DNA of 64,000 nucleotides from Acinetobacter genomosp. 15BJ (GCF_000400715.1 NZ_KE007347.1:2080001-2144000); one strand, 5' to 3'. Shown: positions 1 through 9,513, counted from the stretch's first letter. The notes: generated by a model not told the origin, from the letters alone. Numbers and translations are program-made.

Positions 1-363
1 ACGTAAAAACTTGGCATCTTCAACAAAAACAGGCTTTTGACGCGATACCGCACCGACTACAGTCGGAACACTGGCATCATAACGATTACGGATACGCACC
101 GTCTCACGTTTCTCAAAATCAACACCCGTAAGATGCTCAATAAATGTCGTCACAAAATGCTGACGGGTTTGCTCGCCATCACTGACAATATCAATGCCCG
201 CCACTTGCTGTTCATGCAAAGACAAACGTAAAGCATCCTGTTTACCTTCAATCAGACCCTGCTCTTGCAATTTCCAAGGTGACCAAAGCTTTTCAGGCTC
301 TGCCAGCCAAGACGGTTTCGGTAAGCTACCCGCAGTCGACGTTGGTAATAATCTTTTCATCAT
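1..363 (-). CDS. mesD: MetE-like folate-independent methionine synthase MesD (partial, cut by window edge)
   Basis: Only the N-terminal 121 codons are inside the window; the gene runs off the left edge. Translation begins MMKRLLPTSTAGSLPKPSWL and continues with a segment containing DIVSDGEQTR, typical of the C-terminal catalytic half of MetE (cobalamin-independent methionine synthase), and it lacks the N-terminal MetE domain. It lies 24 bases downstream of a DUF1852 gene on the same strand. In Acinetobacter this pairing marks MesD, a core-MetE enzyme that works with the DUF1852 protein MesX and does not use the usual folate methyl donor. Two adjacent ATGs (363 and 360) follow an AAGG element; I use the first. 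The family assignment is strong; the MesD subtype rests on the neighbour. Confidence 0.85.
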   Translation of the reverse strand, partial: MMKRLLPTSTAGSLPKPSWLAEPEKLWSPWKLQEQGLIEGKQDALRLSLHEQQVAGIDIVSDGEQTRQHFVTTFIEHLTGVDFEKRETVRIRNRYDASVPTVVGAVSRQKPVFVEDAKFLR

Positions 364-387
364 CAATAACCTTATATTTTCAATAAA

Positions 388-1401
388 TTAGTGCGCGTAA
401 CTTTTTTGCGAGTTGCTTTGTGCTGCATAACTGGCAGACCACTGTTCCAGAATGTTTTGATAAGGTTTGATAAATTGTTCTTCAACAAATTTCCCTTGTT
501 CAATCGCTAAACGACTACGTTCTTCTCGGTCATATACAATGCGAGTTAGTGAATAATCTTGGTTGCTCAAACTTGGTTGATAGGATTTGCCTGCCACTGA
601 ATTGGCATTGTAAATTTCAGGACGGTAAATCTTCTGGAAGCTTTCCATGGTGCTGATGGTGCTGATCAATTCCAGATTGCTGTAATCCGCCAACAAATCC
701 CCAGAGAAATAGAAGGCCAACGGCGCAACACTATTTGGCGGCATGAAATAACGCACTTTTAAGCCCATTTTCTGGAAATACTCATCCGTTAATGAATATT
801 CATCTTGCAGATATTCCGTACCCAATACTGGATGTTGGTTTTCAGTACGTTGATAGACCTTGCTGCTGGAAACACTGAGGCAGATCACAGGTGGTTTTTT
901 AAAGTTTGCCTTGTAAGTCTCTGACTCAATAAAGCTCTTAAACAAGTTGCCATGTAAGTCGCCGAAGTTCTCTGGTGTGCTAAATCCAGACTGATTTTTA
1001 TTATGCTCAAGCAATAGCACACTGAAATCATAATCACGCACATAAGAAGAGAAGTTATTGCCAACAATACCTTCAATCCGTTCATTGGTTTTTTGATCGA
1101 CAATATTGGTTTTTAAAATTTCAATCAAAGGCAATGCATTGCTATCAGCGCCCGCTTCAACCTTCATCTCAACAGAAATAATCTCAAGCTCGACCGCATA
1201 ACGATCTCCTTCTGGATTATCCCAATGCGCCAAGGTATTGAAACGATTGTCGATCATTTTTAGGGTATTACGCAGATTCTCTTGGCGGCTTTGACCACGA
1301 GCCAAATTGGCAAAGTTGGTTGTAATACGGGTATTTTCTGATGGGTAATAGTTCTCATCAAAACGAATACTCTTGATCGTAAAATTAAATGCGCTACTCA
1401 T
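388..1401 (-). CDS. mesX: DUF1852 protein, MesD partner MesX
   Basis: A 337-residue soluble protein with no signal peptide or membrane segment, recognised as the DUF1852 family (N-terminus MSSAFNFTIKSIRFDENYYP). The family is almost always next to a short MetE-like gene, as here. Published genetics on Acinetobacter indicates that this protein (MesX) is needed by MesD for methionine synthesis without methyl-tetrahydropolyglutamate and that the system depends on oxygen; its exact chemistry is not settled. The stop lies 24 bases before the mesD start, so the two are very likely one transcript. A TGAA-N5-TTCA site about 105 bases upstream may be a MetR operator. Confidence 0.88.
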   Translation of the reverse strand: MSSAFNFTIKSIRFDENYYPSENTRITTNFANLARGQSRQENLRNTLKMIDNRFNTLAHWDNPEGDRYAVELEIISVEMKVEAGADSNALPLIEILKTNIVDQKTNERIEGIVGNNFSSYVRDYDFSVLLLEHNKNQSGFSTPENFGDLHGNLFKSFIESETYKANFKKPPVICLSVSSSKVYQRTENQHPVLGTEYLQDEYSLTDEYFQKMGLKVRYFMPPNSVAPLAFYFSGDLLADYSNLELISTISTMESFQKIYRPEIYNANSVAGKSYQPSLSNQDYSLTRIVYDREERSRLAIEQGKFVEEQFIKPYQNILEQWSASYAAQSNSQKSYAH

Positions 1402-1505
1402 TTTAATCCGCCACCCTAATTTCTGAGATAAATCTGAATTTCTGTATAGAGTGATTTATACCGTAATCAAGAGATGAATAAAAATGATTTAATCTAAGTC
1501 CAAAA

Positions 1506-1518
1506 TGAATGAAATTCA
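1506..1518. promoter_or_regulatory. Candidate MetR-type operator upstream of mesX
   Basis: The sequence TGAATGAAATTCA fits the MetR consensus TGAA-N5-TTCA known from enterobacterial met genes. It lies 105 bases upstream of the mesX start, a plausible activator position. The link to methionine regulation is inference; a 13-bp near-palindrome in AT-rich DNA can occur by chance. Confidence 0.3.
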
Positions 1519-1836
1519 TGTTTAGAAATTTGCTGAGATGAAAATAACTCAACATCATCAGTTCAAGATGTATTTTCAGATCGGTTCAGCTCAAGAAGTT
1601 TAAGGCTGATCTGGATAAAGCATAGGCTGCATATAAATCATACAAGGCCGTATTGTTCTCTCATCGATACATCATTCAATGATGCTTAACTGTGCATTTT
1701 TTTATTATTTAAATCATCCTATTTGGTCAAAATGTGACTGATCTCTCTAAACCATAAGTCTAAGATTTACTAGAACTTTCTACAACTTTCACACAATAAA
1801 TCATCAAAGTTGGCTTGATTTGTACATTTTGAAACA

Positions 1837-1930
1837 TTAGTTCAACTAAAATACCGTCTAAATTAAAGTAAAATTCATGAACTAACTTCTTCAACATCAG
1901 TGTTAAGGCGATCCCTTGCCGTACTGATGT
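1837..1930 (+). promoter_or_regulatory. Structured leader upstream of mqo (two inverted repeats)
   Basis: The first pair is TTAGTTCA (1837-1844) with TGAACTAA (1878-1885). The second is ACATCAGT (1894-1901) with ACTGATGT (1923-1930), whose interior can also pair AAGG with CCTT. The second hairpin ends 89 bases before the mqo start. It lacks a T-run on the plus strand, so it is more likely a 5' untranslated structure or a protein-binding site than a terminator. Function unknown. Confidence 0.4.
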
Positions 1931-2019
1931 GCCTTTATTGCGCCTGTATCATCATTTAAATTCTTTCTCTCTATATCGCTTGTCATATAGAGCGTCATTT
2001 AATTTTTAAGGTAAATTGA

Positions 2020-3660
2020 ATGAAAAAATTTTGGAAATATTTATTAGTACTACTCGTAGTATTAATTATTATTGCAATTGCCTTTCTTTTTAGACCAGTT
2101 GCGTCTAAGGCAATTAAAACCACCAGTAACGAACCAACTGTCGATGTCGTACTCATCGGTGGCGGGATCATGAGTGCCACTTTAGGTACTTACCTCAACG
2201 AATTACAACCCGACTGGAATATCCGCATGTATGAACGTCTTGATGCTGTGGCACAAGAAAGTTCAAACGGTTTTAACAACGCGGGTACAGGCCACTCTGG
2301 CTTTATGGAAATGAACTATACCGAAGAAAAAGACGGTAAAATGGACATTTCTAAAGCTGTAAACGTGGCGGGTCAGTTTGAAATTGCCAAACAGTTCTGG
2401 GCATACCAAGTGAAGCAAGGTGTACTCGGAACACCAAATACCTTCATTAACCCAGTACCACACATTGCTTTCGTATGGGGCGATAACGTGAATTTCATGG
2501 AAAAGCGTTATGCTGCCATGGTTCAAAACCCATTATTCGCTGGCATGAAATTGAGTGAAGACAAAGCTGAAATTCAACAATGGGCACCATTGGTGATGGA
2601 CGGTCGTGATCCTCAACAAAAAGTGGCTGCAACCCGTATGGACGTTGGTTCTGACGTGAACTACGGTGCAATCACCAAGCAGTTGATTGGCAATCTTGAA
2701 AAGAGTCCAAACTTCAAACTCAGCACTTCAACTGAAGTGACGGGTATCAGCAAAAACGATGACAACACTTGGTCTGTGGCTTTCAAAGATTTGAAATCTG
2801 GCAAAGTTGATCATGTGAAAACACGTTTTGTGTTTATTGGTGCAGGCGGTGCTGCAATTAAATTATTGCAAATGACTGGCTTACCAGAAGCGCAACAATA
2901 TGCTGGCTTCCCTGTTGGTGGTGAGTTCCTTGTAACGGACAACCCAGCAGTAACAGCAAAACACACTGCTAAAGTGTATGGTCGTGCTGATCTTGGTGCG
3001 CCTCCAATGTCTGTTCCACATATCGATACCCGTTATATCGACGGTAAAAAATATGTGTTGTTTGGCCCATTCGCAACCTATTCAAACAAGTTCCTAAAAA
3101 ATGGTTCACAGCTTGATTTGCTTGCATCGACCAACAAAAACAACGTATTGCCGATGGCAGCAATTGGTCTACAAAATGCTGATCTTGTTCAGTACCTCGT
3201 AAGCCAAGTGTTGATGTCTGATGCAGATCGTTTCAATGAGTTGAAAAAATACTACCCTGAAGCTGATCCAAAAGACTGGCATTTACAACAAGGTGGTCAA
3301 CGTGTTCAGATCATCAAAAAAGAGCCGGGCAAACCTGCTAAATTGCAATTCGGTACAGAAATCTTTACCTCTAAAGATAAGTCTGTAACTGCATTGTTAG
3401 GCGCTTCTCCGGGTGCATCTACATCACCTTACATCATGCTCAACTTGCTTGAAAAAGCATTCCCTGAGCAAACCAAAGGTGAATGGAATGCTAAGTTGCA
3501 TGAGATCGTACGTTCTTATGGCAAAGACCTTTCAACCGATCCAGCGTTGTTAGATCAAATCCGTCAGTACTCAAGTTCAACTTTGGGCTTGAACTATACG
3601 ACTCCAGCAAACTTAGTTCCTGCTAAGAAAGTTGTTAAAGCTGAAGCTGTTGCTCAATAA
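2020..3660 (+). CDS. mqo: Malate:quinone oxidoreductase
   Basis: A 546-residue FAD-dependent enzyme that oxidises malate to oxaloacetate and passes electrons to the quinone pool, acting in the TCA cycle at the inner membrane. Residues 5-24 form a hydrophobic anchor; the FAD-binding [14 protein letters not shown] motif lies around residues 43-56, followed by the family signature [12 protein letters not shown] near residue 85. The C-terminal part contains [12 protein letters not shown], also characteristic of Mqo. Length fits the family. The start has a GGTAAATTGA leader. The N-terminal membrane helix is an extension compared with the peripheral Mqo of enterobacteria. A strong terminator follows directly. 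Confidence 0.95.
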   Translation: MKKFWKYLLVLLVVLIIIAIAFLFRPVASKAIKTTSNEPTVDVVLIGGGIMSATLGTYLNELQPDWNIRMYERLDAVAQESSNGFNNAGTGHSGFMEMNYTEEKDGKMDISKAVNVAGQFEIAKQFWAYQVKQGVLGTPNTFINPVPHIAFVWGDNVNFMEKRYAAMVQNPLFAGMKLSEDKAEIQQWAPLVMDGRDPQQKVAATRMDVGSDVNYGAITKQLIGNLEKSPNFKLSTSTEVTGISKNDDNTWSVAFKDLKSGKVDHVKTRFVFIGAGGAAIKLLQMTGLPEAQQYAGFPVGGEFLVTDNPAVTAKHTAKVYGRADLGAPPMSVPHIDTRYIDGKKYVLFGPFATYSNKFLKNGSQLDLLASTNKNNVLPMAAIGLQNADLVQYLVSQVLMSDADRFNELKKYYPEADPKDWHLQQGGQRVQIIKKEPGKPAKLQFGTEIFTSKDKSVTALLGASPGASTSPYIMLNLLEKAFPEQTKGEWNAKLHEIVRSYGKDLSTDPALLDQIRQYSSSTLGLNYTTPANLVPAKKVVKAEAVAQ

Positions 3661-3677
3661 GCAACGCTAAGCACGTC

Positions 3678-3709
3678 AAAAAGGGAGGAGTTTCAGCTCT
3701 TCCCTTTTT
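3678..3709 (+). terminator. Rho-independent terminator of mqo
   Basis: A 13-bp stem AAAAAGGGAGGAG / CTCTTCCCTTTTT with one G-U pair and a 6-base loop, ending in a T-run, 17 bases after the mqo stop. Confidence 0.85.
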
Positions 3710-3739
3710 CTTTATTTGTATGTTTTAAATCTACGCCTT

Positions 3740-4981
3740 ATGTCTTCTGCTGTACCTCATTCTGCTTTTGCTGCATTTTCCAGTCGTGACTTCACGTTAT
3801 TGACCGTCAATCAATGCTGCCTGACCTTTGCGGTGCTGATTCAAGAAGTACTGATCGCGTTTTATCTGTATCAAATTACCAAGAATCCACTTATCCTCGG
3901 CTTGGTCGGGATCATGGATTTTTTACCCTTTCTCATCCTCTCTTTATGGGGCGGTTATATTGCTGACCGTTTTAATCGTCAACGTATTTTGCAGATCAGC
4001 TTTAGCTTTGCCATCCCCTTATCGATTGCTTTGTGGATAAGTTTTGATCTTTTCCACACCCAAACCATCAGTGCAAATTTATTATTAATCTTCTCCTTGA
4101 GTATTCTCTTTTTATTTGGCTGTATTCGCGGCATATACAGTCCCTGTTTTAATTCTTTACGTCCTTTTGTCGTACCTGAGCATTTGTATACCAATGCAGC
4201 AACATGGACCAGCATGTGCTGGCAAGCCAGTGGCATTGTTGCCCCCGTCATTGGTGGCTTCCTGCTTGCTCATCTCGATCTAGATATTACTTTTAGCGTC
4301 ATTGTGACACTTTTTCTAGGTGGCAGTATTGCCCTCTGGTGTTTGCAAAAACGAGATTTCCCGCAAATCCAAACGGCGTCGGTGACTCAAAGTCTAAAAG
4401 AAGCACTGCATTTTATTTTTAAAACCAAAATTATTTTTTGGGCCATGTTTCTCGATCTGAGCTCAGTTTTTTTTGGTGGCATCATCGCGCTATTGCCAAT
4501 TTTCGCCCAAGATGTTTTACAGATCGGTGCAGATGGTTTTGGTCTATTACGCGCTGCACCTGCTTTTGGCGGCTTGGTAATGATGATCATTTTGATTCGC
4601 TATCCACCAAAATCTAGACCGTGGCAGATGATGCTGATAGCAGTGACAGGCTTTGGCCTCTGTACTTTGTTATTTGCTGTTACCAGACAACTCTATTTTT
4701 CTGTCGCAGTTCTCATTATTATGGGAGCATGTGACAGCATCAACATTGTCATTCGTCAAACAATTCTGCAACTTATTCCACCCAAGGACATGCTTGGGCG
4801 TGTGGCAGCCATCAATGGCATTTTTGTCACCTCGAGTAATGAACTGGGGGCGTTGCAGTCCAGTGTGATGACGCGCTTTTTCAGCGTGATTCCTGCGATG
4901 TTGATTGGTGGTTCACTGTCTTTGCTCTGCGTTGTTTTAACAAAGATCAAGACCAAAGATTTATTTAATTTTCGTTTTTAA
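3740..4981 (+). CDS. MFS transporter (EntS-like, MFS_3 group)
   Basis: A polytopic membrane protein of 413 residues with about 12 hydrophobic segments. The loop between helices 2 and 3 carries GGYIADRFNRQRIL, the classic MFS motif A (GxxxDRxxRR-like). Overall layout resembles the group that includes the enterobactin exporter EntS and many uncharacterised efflux proteins; substrate cannot be told from sequence. I prefer the ATG at 3740 (MSSAVPHSAF) because an upstream in-frame ATG at 3716 lies directly behind the mqo terminator hairpin. No siderophore genes are nearby, so a siderophore role is not supported. The next small membrane gene follows 42 bases later on the same strand. Confidence 0.8.
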   Translation: MSSAVPHSAFAAFSSRDFTLLTVNQCCLTFAVLIQEVLIAFYLYQITKNPLILGLVGIMDFLPFLILSLWGGYIADRFNRQRILQISFSFAIPLSIALWISFDLFHTQTISANLLLIFSLSILFLFGCIRGIYSPCFNSLRPFVVPEHLYTNAATWTSMCWQASGIVAPVIGGFLLAHLDLDITFSVIVTLFLGGSIALWCLQKRDFPQIQTASVTQSLKEALHFIFKTKIIFWAMFLDLSSVFFGGIIALLPIFAQDVLQIGADGFGLLRAAPAFGGLVMMIILIRYPPKSRPWQMMLIAVTGFGLCTLLFAVTRQLYFSVAVLIIMGACDSINIVIRQTILQLIPPKDMLGRVAAINGIFVTSSNELGALQSSVMTRFFSVIPAMLIGGSLSLLCVVLTKIKTKDLFNFRF

Positions 4982-5023
4982 TTCCCTTATTAAACAAACA
5001 GCTATTTTAAAATCCAATGTGAT

Positions 5024-5479
5024 ATGAAACATACTTTGCCCGCGTCTTCAGGCCTCTCTAAATTTATTATTTTTTCCGTTTTTGTATGGCTGGTGCTGTT
5101 GTGGCTGCAATCGACCTATATCGTCGTGATTGGTGGTGATGCCTATCTATTCTGGACCTCATTCGGTCTTTTGATACTTAATCTTCTCAGCCTACGCCCC
5201 AATATATTAAAAAATCGTATCGCTTTGGTCATTACGGTGGCCTTGCTGATCTACCTGCTATTCCACTCCTTGTTCTGTACTTATTTAATGATCGCTTTTT
5301 ATTGTATTTTCTATCTCTATTCAGGCGAATATAAAAATAAACGTGCCATTAAACTGATCGGCCTGTTTTTGATTATGATCATCTTTGCGATCTACCAAAC
5401 CCAATCCTTGCACGAACTGAAAAGCCACTATGCCACTTATGAAACAGGTGAAACTTGGCAAAAATACGGCGCTTTATAA
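5024..5479 (+). CDS. Small hypothetical inner-membrane protein
   Basis: I do not recognise the family. The 151-residue product starts with a short polar stretch, then has about four hydrophobic segments (roughly residues 12-32, 38-53, 65-85 and 105-122) and a polar C-terminal tail ending GETWQKYGAL. It sits 42 bases after the MFS gene and ends just before a strong terminator, so it may be cotranscribed with the transporter. Nothing in the sequence shows an enzymatic motif. Confidence 0.65.
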   Translation: MKHTLPASSGLSKFIIFSVFVWLVLLWLQSTYIVVIGGDAYLFWTSFGLLILNLLSLRPNILKNRIALVITVALLIYLLFHSLFCTYLMIAFYCIFYLYSGEYKNKRAIKLIGLFLIMIIFAIYQTQSLHELKSHYATYETGETWQKYGAL

Positions 5480-5490
5480 GTTAGCCCATA

Positions 5491-5523
5491 AAAAAAACCT
5501 CACATAAAGTGAGGTTTTTTTTA
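5491..5523. terminator. Bidirectional terminator
   Basis: The stem pairs A-rich AACCTCAC with GTGAGGTT around the loop ATAAA, flanked by an 8-base A-run and an 8-base T-run. It lies between two convergent genes (small membrane protein on plus, BetT on minus) and can serve both. Confidence 0.9.
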
Positions 5524-5535
5524 TTGTTCAATAGA

Positions 5536-7596
5536 CTAATCTTGAGAGTCTGGATACAAAGGACGATTTCCGGGACTAATGCGATTGATATGCAAGAAAG
5601 TCATATGACGTTCGTACTTATCCAAGATGTCATTAATCACCTGTTCTTTGGTGTATCCAACTAGATCATTGTCCTGTGAACCCTCATACAAGAAGGTTTC
5701 CAGACGGTAGTAGAACTGCTTACCACGTTTACCGCGCTCACTAAAGGTCGGCGCAATATAGCGTACCGGCCAGATCTGATACACGAAGTTATGTTCTTCT
5801 TCGATGTAAATGGTGAGATCAAGATGATACAGGCTTTCGCTTTCTTCGACTTCGCCCTGCGTCACTTCGACATTCATGCCACGCTTCACCAACTCATCCG
5901 CCACAGTTTGTACCGCAGGTTTACACACGCTATCGAGCATGCGTTGCGTTTCGCTGCTACCCGGATGATGCATCACACGGGACAAACGCTGTTTCCAATT
6001 CAAGATATCCACGTTTCCGACCACAGGTGCAGCATTCAGACTCCGGCTGGCTTTACGATAATCCTCTAAACGTAAGGATTTATACAGCCCAGCCATCACC
6101 AACAGCATGACAAAGCTAAACGGTAAACCCATGATCACGGTGGCACTTTGCAGTGCGGTAATCCCGTTTGCCATCAACATCGCCACGGTGAGCAGGCCAA
6201 TTGCAGTTGCCCAGAAAATTCTCAGCCAACGCGGTGCATCGTTATCGACATTGGAGAACTTGGTGGTAAAGTTACCCAGTACCAACGCGCCCGAATCGGC
6301 AGACGTCACATAGAACAATAGACCCGTAATGGTTGCGATACCCGCAATAAAGGCAAAACCCGGATATTGCGCCAACAGGTCATAAAAACCATGTGCAGGA
6401 TCAGTCAATACGGTTTGTGCCAGTGCAGTATTGCCTTCAAAAATCACGTTATATAAGGCGCTATTCCCGAAAATAGACAACCACGTAATCGTGAACAATA
6501 AAGGAATGATCAAGGTGCCGCAGACGAATTCACGAATGGTACGACCACGCGAAATACGTGCCAAGAACAGCCCCACAAATGGTGACCATGCCACCCACCA
6601 TGCCCAGAAGAACAAGGTCCAACTGTTCATCCAGTCTTTTGGTCGGTCAAAAGCAAAGCTTTCCAAGGCCAAACTCGGGAAACGACTGATATAGTCACCA
6701 AAGTTTTGTACCAAGGCATTGAGCAGGAATTCGGTATTACCGAGGAACAGCACGAACAACATCAAGCCAATCGCGGCATAAATGTTGATTTCCGACAGCA
6801 CCTTAATACCCTTATTGACCCCAGCCGTCACCGAAATAATAGTCACAATCACAGCAAGACCAATCAGGGCGATCTGAATCCACAGGTTCTCAGGTACGCC
6901 AAACAGCACATGCAGACCATAATTGATCTGCACCACTGCGATACCACAGGTGGTGGCAATACCAAAAATCGTCCCAATGACGGCGGCTGTATCAACGGTA
7001 TGCCCAATCGGCCCATCAATTTTATTACCAAAGATCGGATAGAGTGCTGAACGAATGGTCAGAGGTAAGTTATAACGATAACTAAAATAGCCCAATGCCA
7101 TCCCGACCAAGGCATACATGCCCCAACCAGTTAAGCCATAGTGAAATAGCGTCCAGACCATGCCCTGACGGGCAGCTTCATAAGTCTGCCCCTCACCCAC
7201 AGGTGGATTCATATAATGCGATAAAGGTTCTGCAACCGAGAAGAACATCAAGTCCGTCCCGATCCCCGCAGCAAACAGCATGGCCGACCAGCTCAGTAAA
7301 CTGAACTCAGGCTTGGAATGCTTAGGACCTAATTTGATATCACCATAACGTGAGCAAGCAATAAAGATCACGAAGATCAGATACAGCGTTGCTGCCAGCA
7401 AATAATACCAGCTAAATTTATCACTGACCCATGCCAGCACCACATTGAGTAAGTGGTTGGAAAAGTCATTAAAAAAAATCGTAACCAGTGCAAATGTTAA
7501 AATAAGTAGAGCTGAAACATAGAAGACCACACGATTTAAATGGTCTTTATTCGCTAATGTAGAATCATCAACCGCACTTGGATTATCTGTTGCCAT
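5536..7596 (-). CDS. betT: BCCT-family choline transporter with long C-terminal domain
   Basis: A 686-residue secondary transporter for choline with the 12-helix BCCT fold. The substrate-region motif GIGTDLMFFSVAEP is like that of E. coli BetT, and the family signature WTLFFWAWWVAWSPFVG precedes FLARISRGRTIRE. About 170 residues after the last helix form a cytoplasmic domain; in BetT proteins such an extension is linked to osmotic activation. Acinetobacter baylyi has one osmo-dependent carrier with this tail and one osmo-independent carrier without it; this gene matches the former by architecture. It lies downstream of a second BCCT gene, 117 bases away, in a unit divergent from betIBA. Choline as substrate is well supported by context. 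Confidence 0.9.
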   Translation of the reverse strand: MATDNPSAVDDSTLANKDHLNRVVFYVSALLILTFALVTIFFNDFSNHLLNVVLAWVSDKFSWYYLLAATLYLIFVIFIACSRYGDIKLGPKHSKPEFSLLSWSAMLFAAGIGTDLMFFSVAEPLSHYMNPPVGEGQTYEAARQGMVWTLFHYGLTGWGMYALVGMALGYFSYRYNLPLTIRSALYPIFGNKIDGPIGHTVDTAAVIGTIFGIATTCGIAVVQINYGLHVLFGVPENLWIQIALIGLAVIVTIISVTAGVNKGIKVLSEINIYAAIGLMLFVLFLGNTEFLLNALVQNFGDYISRFPSLALESFAFDRPKDWMNSWTLFFWAWWVAWSPFVGLFLARISRGRTIREFVCGTLIIPLLFTITWLSIFGNSALYNVIFEGNTALAQTVLTDPAHGFYDLLAQYPGFAFIAGIATITGLLFYVTSADSGALVLGNFTTKFSNVDNDAPRWLRIFWATAIGLLTVAMLMANGITALQSATVIMGLPFSFVMLLVMAGLYKSLRLEDYRKASRSLNAAPVVGNVDILNWKQRLSRVMHHPGSSETQRMLDSVCKPAVQTVADELVKRGMNVEVTQGEVEESESLYHLDLTIYIEEEHNFVYQIWPVRYIAPTFSERGKRGKQFYYRLETFLYEGSQDNDLVGYTKEQVINDILDKYERHMTFLHINRISPGNRPLYPDSQD

Positions 7597-7713
7597 ACAA
7601 TCCTCAGGGAGTTAGAGAACAAAAAGAAAATATTCATCGACGTCTTTCCACCGTTGAATCAATGAAAAGACATGTCTGAATAAAAAATGAAAAACAAAAG
7701 TTACTTACCCGAA

Positions 7714-9324
7714 TTACTGTGTTTCTGATTTTTCAGTTGTGTGATGTGATGACTGAGTAACCTGCGTTATCACTTGCGGTGGTGTAGGACTCAATTGATC
7801 CTGTTTCAGTGCTTTGGCTAAGCCAAACATATACAGCAAAATAATAACGGAGAATGGCAAACCACACAGCACTACAGCGCTTTGCATAGAGTGAAAACTC
7901 CCTGCCAACAGCAGCCCGATACTGACAATGGTTATCACCACAGACCAGAAAATTCGCAACCAAATCGGTGAGTCACTTTCATTGCTACCCCCTTTCGAGG
8001 ACAGATTTGCGATCATGAGTGTACCAGAACCCACAGGGGTCAAAAACAATACGAAACAAATCACAACAACAATCCCAGCAACATAAGGATTGAACGGTAG
8101 AAATTCGAGAAGCTTAAATAAGGACAAAGCAGGATCGGTTAATACCAAATCACCTAAGATTTTTTGCTTTTGTTCCAAAATAAAATAGATTGCGGTATTG
8201 CCAAAAATCGAGATCCAAGCCAGCGTAAACCCCAATGGAATCAGACAGACACCGAGCACAACTTCACGAATGGTGCGACCTTTGGAAATACGCGCAATAA
8301 ACATGCCGACGAATGGTGCCCATGCAATCCACCATGCCCAATAGAACACTGTCCATGAACCTAACCACTCACCTGCTTTGGCATTGTAGAGGTACATATC
8401 AAAGCTTTTCGCCAGAAAATGATCGAGATAATCACCCACGTTCTGTACTAATCCATTGAGCAAATGGTTGGTTGGCCCTGTGAGGAATACAAACAGCAAG
8501 AGCGCGTAGAGCAAACGCAAATTGATACGAGATAACCACGCCAAGCCCTTTTCAATCCCGACCACGGTAGTAATGGTTGCGACTGACATCATCAGCAACA
8601 CCACCGTAATCAGTGTGGTTTGATTATTTGGAATCTCGGGCAAGAGATAATGCACGCCCGAAACCAATACCAAAGCACCGATCCCGAGGTTGGTCACCAA
8701 AGAAATGACCGTGGCTAAAATCCCGAAGCCATCAACAAAATCACCGATCAAACCATGAATACGTTCACCAAAGATTGGATACAGCGCGGAACGTAATGCC
8801 AATGGCAAGTTCTGACGAAAAGCAAAATAACCGAGTGTCACACCCAATAAGGCATACAATACCCAACCATGAATGCCCCAATGTAAAAAGCTATACATCA
8901 TGGCATCACGTGCGGCTTGAATAGTTCCACCCTGACCCTCTGGCGGTCGAATAAAATGGTCAACGGGTTCAGCTACACCGTAATACAGCAGCGCAATCCC
9001 GATTCCTGCTGAAAACAGCATCGACACCCAAGCCAGATAGCCAAACTCAGGTTTATCGTCATCTTTGCCTAAAGGAATCTGCCCAACCCGTGAAAAAGCC
9101 AGCCAAGCAACAAAACCTAAACAAACCACAATCACCAGCATGTAGTACCAACCAAACAATTGATTGGCCTGCCCTTGTATATAGGTTAACCAGAACTGAC
9201 TGCGCTGTGGAAACAACACAAACAATAGGCCAAAAATGCCGATACTGATTGCGGAGCTCCAAAAAACAAACAAATTTAAACGTATAGGTTCAGATGGGGA
9301 CCCTTCATTACTTTCTGACACCAT
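7714..9324 (-). CDS. betT: BCCT-family choline transporter, short form
   Basis: A 536-residue BCCT carrier with the same core as its downstream neighbour (WTVFYWAWWIAWAPFVGM, FIARISKGRTIRE) but with GIGIALLYYGVAEP in the glycine-rich motif and only about 35 residues after the last helix. By architecture it matches the osmo-independent BetT1 type described in A. baylyi. It is the first gene of the leftward transcript that starts in the BetI operator region, so it is probably repressed by BetI and induced by choline. A long leader of about 130 bases separates it from the operator. Confidence 0.87.
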   Translation of the reverse strand: MVSESNEGSPSEPIRLNLFVFWSSAISIGIFGLLFVLFPQRSQFWLTYIQGQANQLFGWYYMLVIVVCLGFVAWLAFSRVGQIPLGKDDDKPEFGYLAWVSMLFSAGIGIALLYYGVAEPVDHFIRPPEGQGGTIQAARDAMMYSFLHWGIHGWVLYALLGVTLGYFAFRQNLPLALRSALYPIFGERIHGLIGDFVDGFGILATVISLVTNLGIGALVLVSGVHYLLPEIPNNQTTLITVVLLMMSVATITTVVGIEKGLAWLSRINLRLLYALLLFVFLTGPTNHLLNGLVQNVGDYLDHFLAKSFDMYLYNAKAGEWLGSWTVFYWAWWIAWAPFVGMFIARISKGRTIREVVLGVCLIPLGFTLAWISIFGNTAIYFILEQKQKILGDLVLTDPALSLFKLLEFLPFNPYVAGIVVVICFVLFLTPVGSGTLMIANLSSKGGSNESDSPIWLRIFWSVVITIVSIGLLLAGSFHSMQSAVVLCGLPFSVIILLYMFGLAKALKQDQLSPTPPQVITQVTQSSHHTTEKSETQ

Positions 9325-9467
9325 GTTCTTGCTCCTTGCAATTGGTGTTTTTTCTTAAAAAATAATGTGATAAGTGTTCAATTCTGCTTATCGCCTTATC
9401 CATAAGAATCTTTGATTTATTACGCTACTTCTCTTCTTGCCAATCAAAAATTCATTGATTTTTACAG

Positions 9468-9496
9468 ATTATACTTTTTATTGATTGAACGTTCAA
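9468..9496 (-). promoter_or_regulatory. Leftward promoter for the BCCT genes
   Basis: On the minus strand a -35 element TTGAAC (9491-9496) is followed after exactly 17 bases by a -10 element TATAAT (9468-9473). Both lie in or at the edge of the BetI palindrome. Confidence 0.75.
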
Positions 9497-9510
9497 TCAA
9501 TAAAAAGTAT
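9471..9510. promoter_or_regulatory. BetI operator, perfect 40-bp palindrome
   Basis: Two 20-base arms meet at AAC|GTT with no mismatch. The core TTGATTGAACGTTCAATCAA matches the kind of operator known for BetI repressors of choline-to-betaine genes. It lies between the divergent betT and betI genes and covers both promoters, so BetI bound here would block transcription in both directions; choline is the known inducer in this family. Confidence 0.88.
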
Positions 9511-9513
9511 GAT
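9485..9513 (+). promoter_or_regulatory. Rightward promoter for betIBA
   Basis: A -35 element TTGAAC (9485-9490), 17-base spacer and -10 element TATGAT (9508-9513). Its -35 box directly abuts that of the leftward promoter at the centre of the palindrome. A second TATGAT at 9524-9529 has no obvious -35 partner. Confidence 0.75.

Larger units (their letters stand above)
1402..2019. other. Divergent intergenic region mesX / mqo
   Basis: This 618-base AT-rich gap separates the divergent mesX and mqo genes and should hold both promoters. No open frame in it looks coding. It contains a TGAA-N5-TTCA site on the mesX side and two inverted repeats on the mqo side, listed separately. I do not recognise a known riboswitch in it. 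Confidence 0.6.

Noticed and set aside
37..391. Plus-strand frames at the left edge
   Set aside because: They are antisense to the clear mesD coding sequence on the minus strand.
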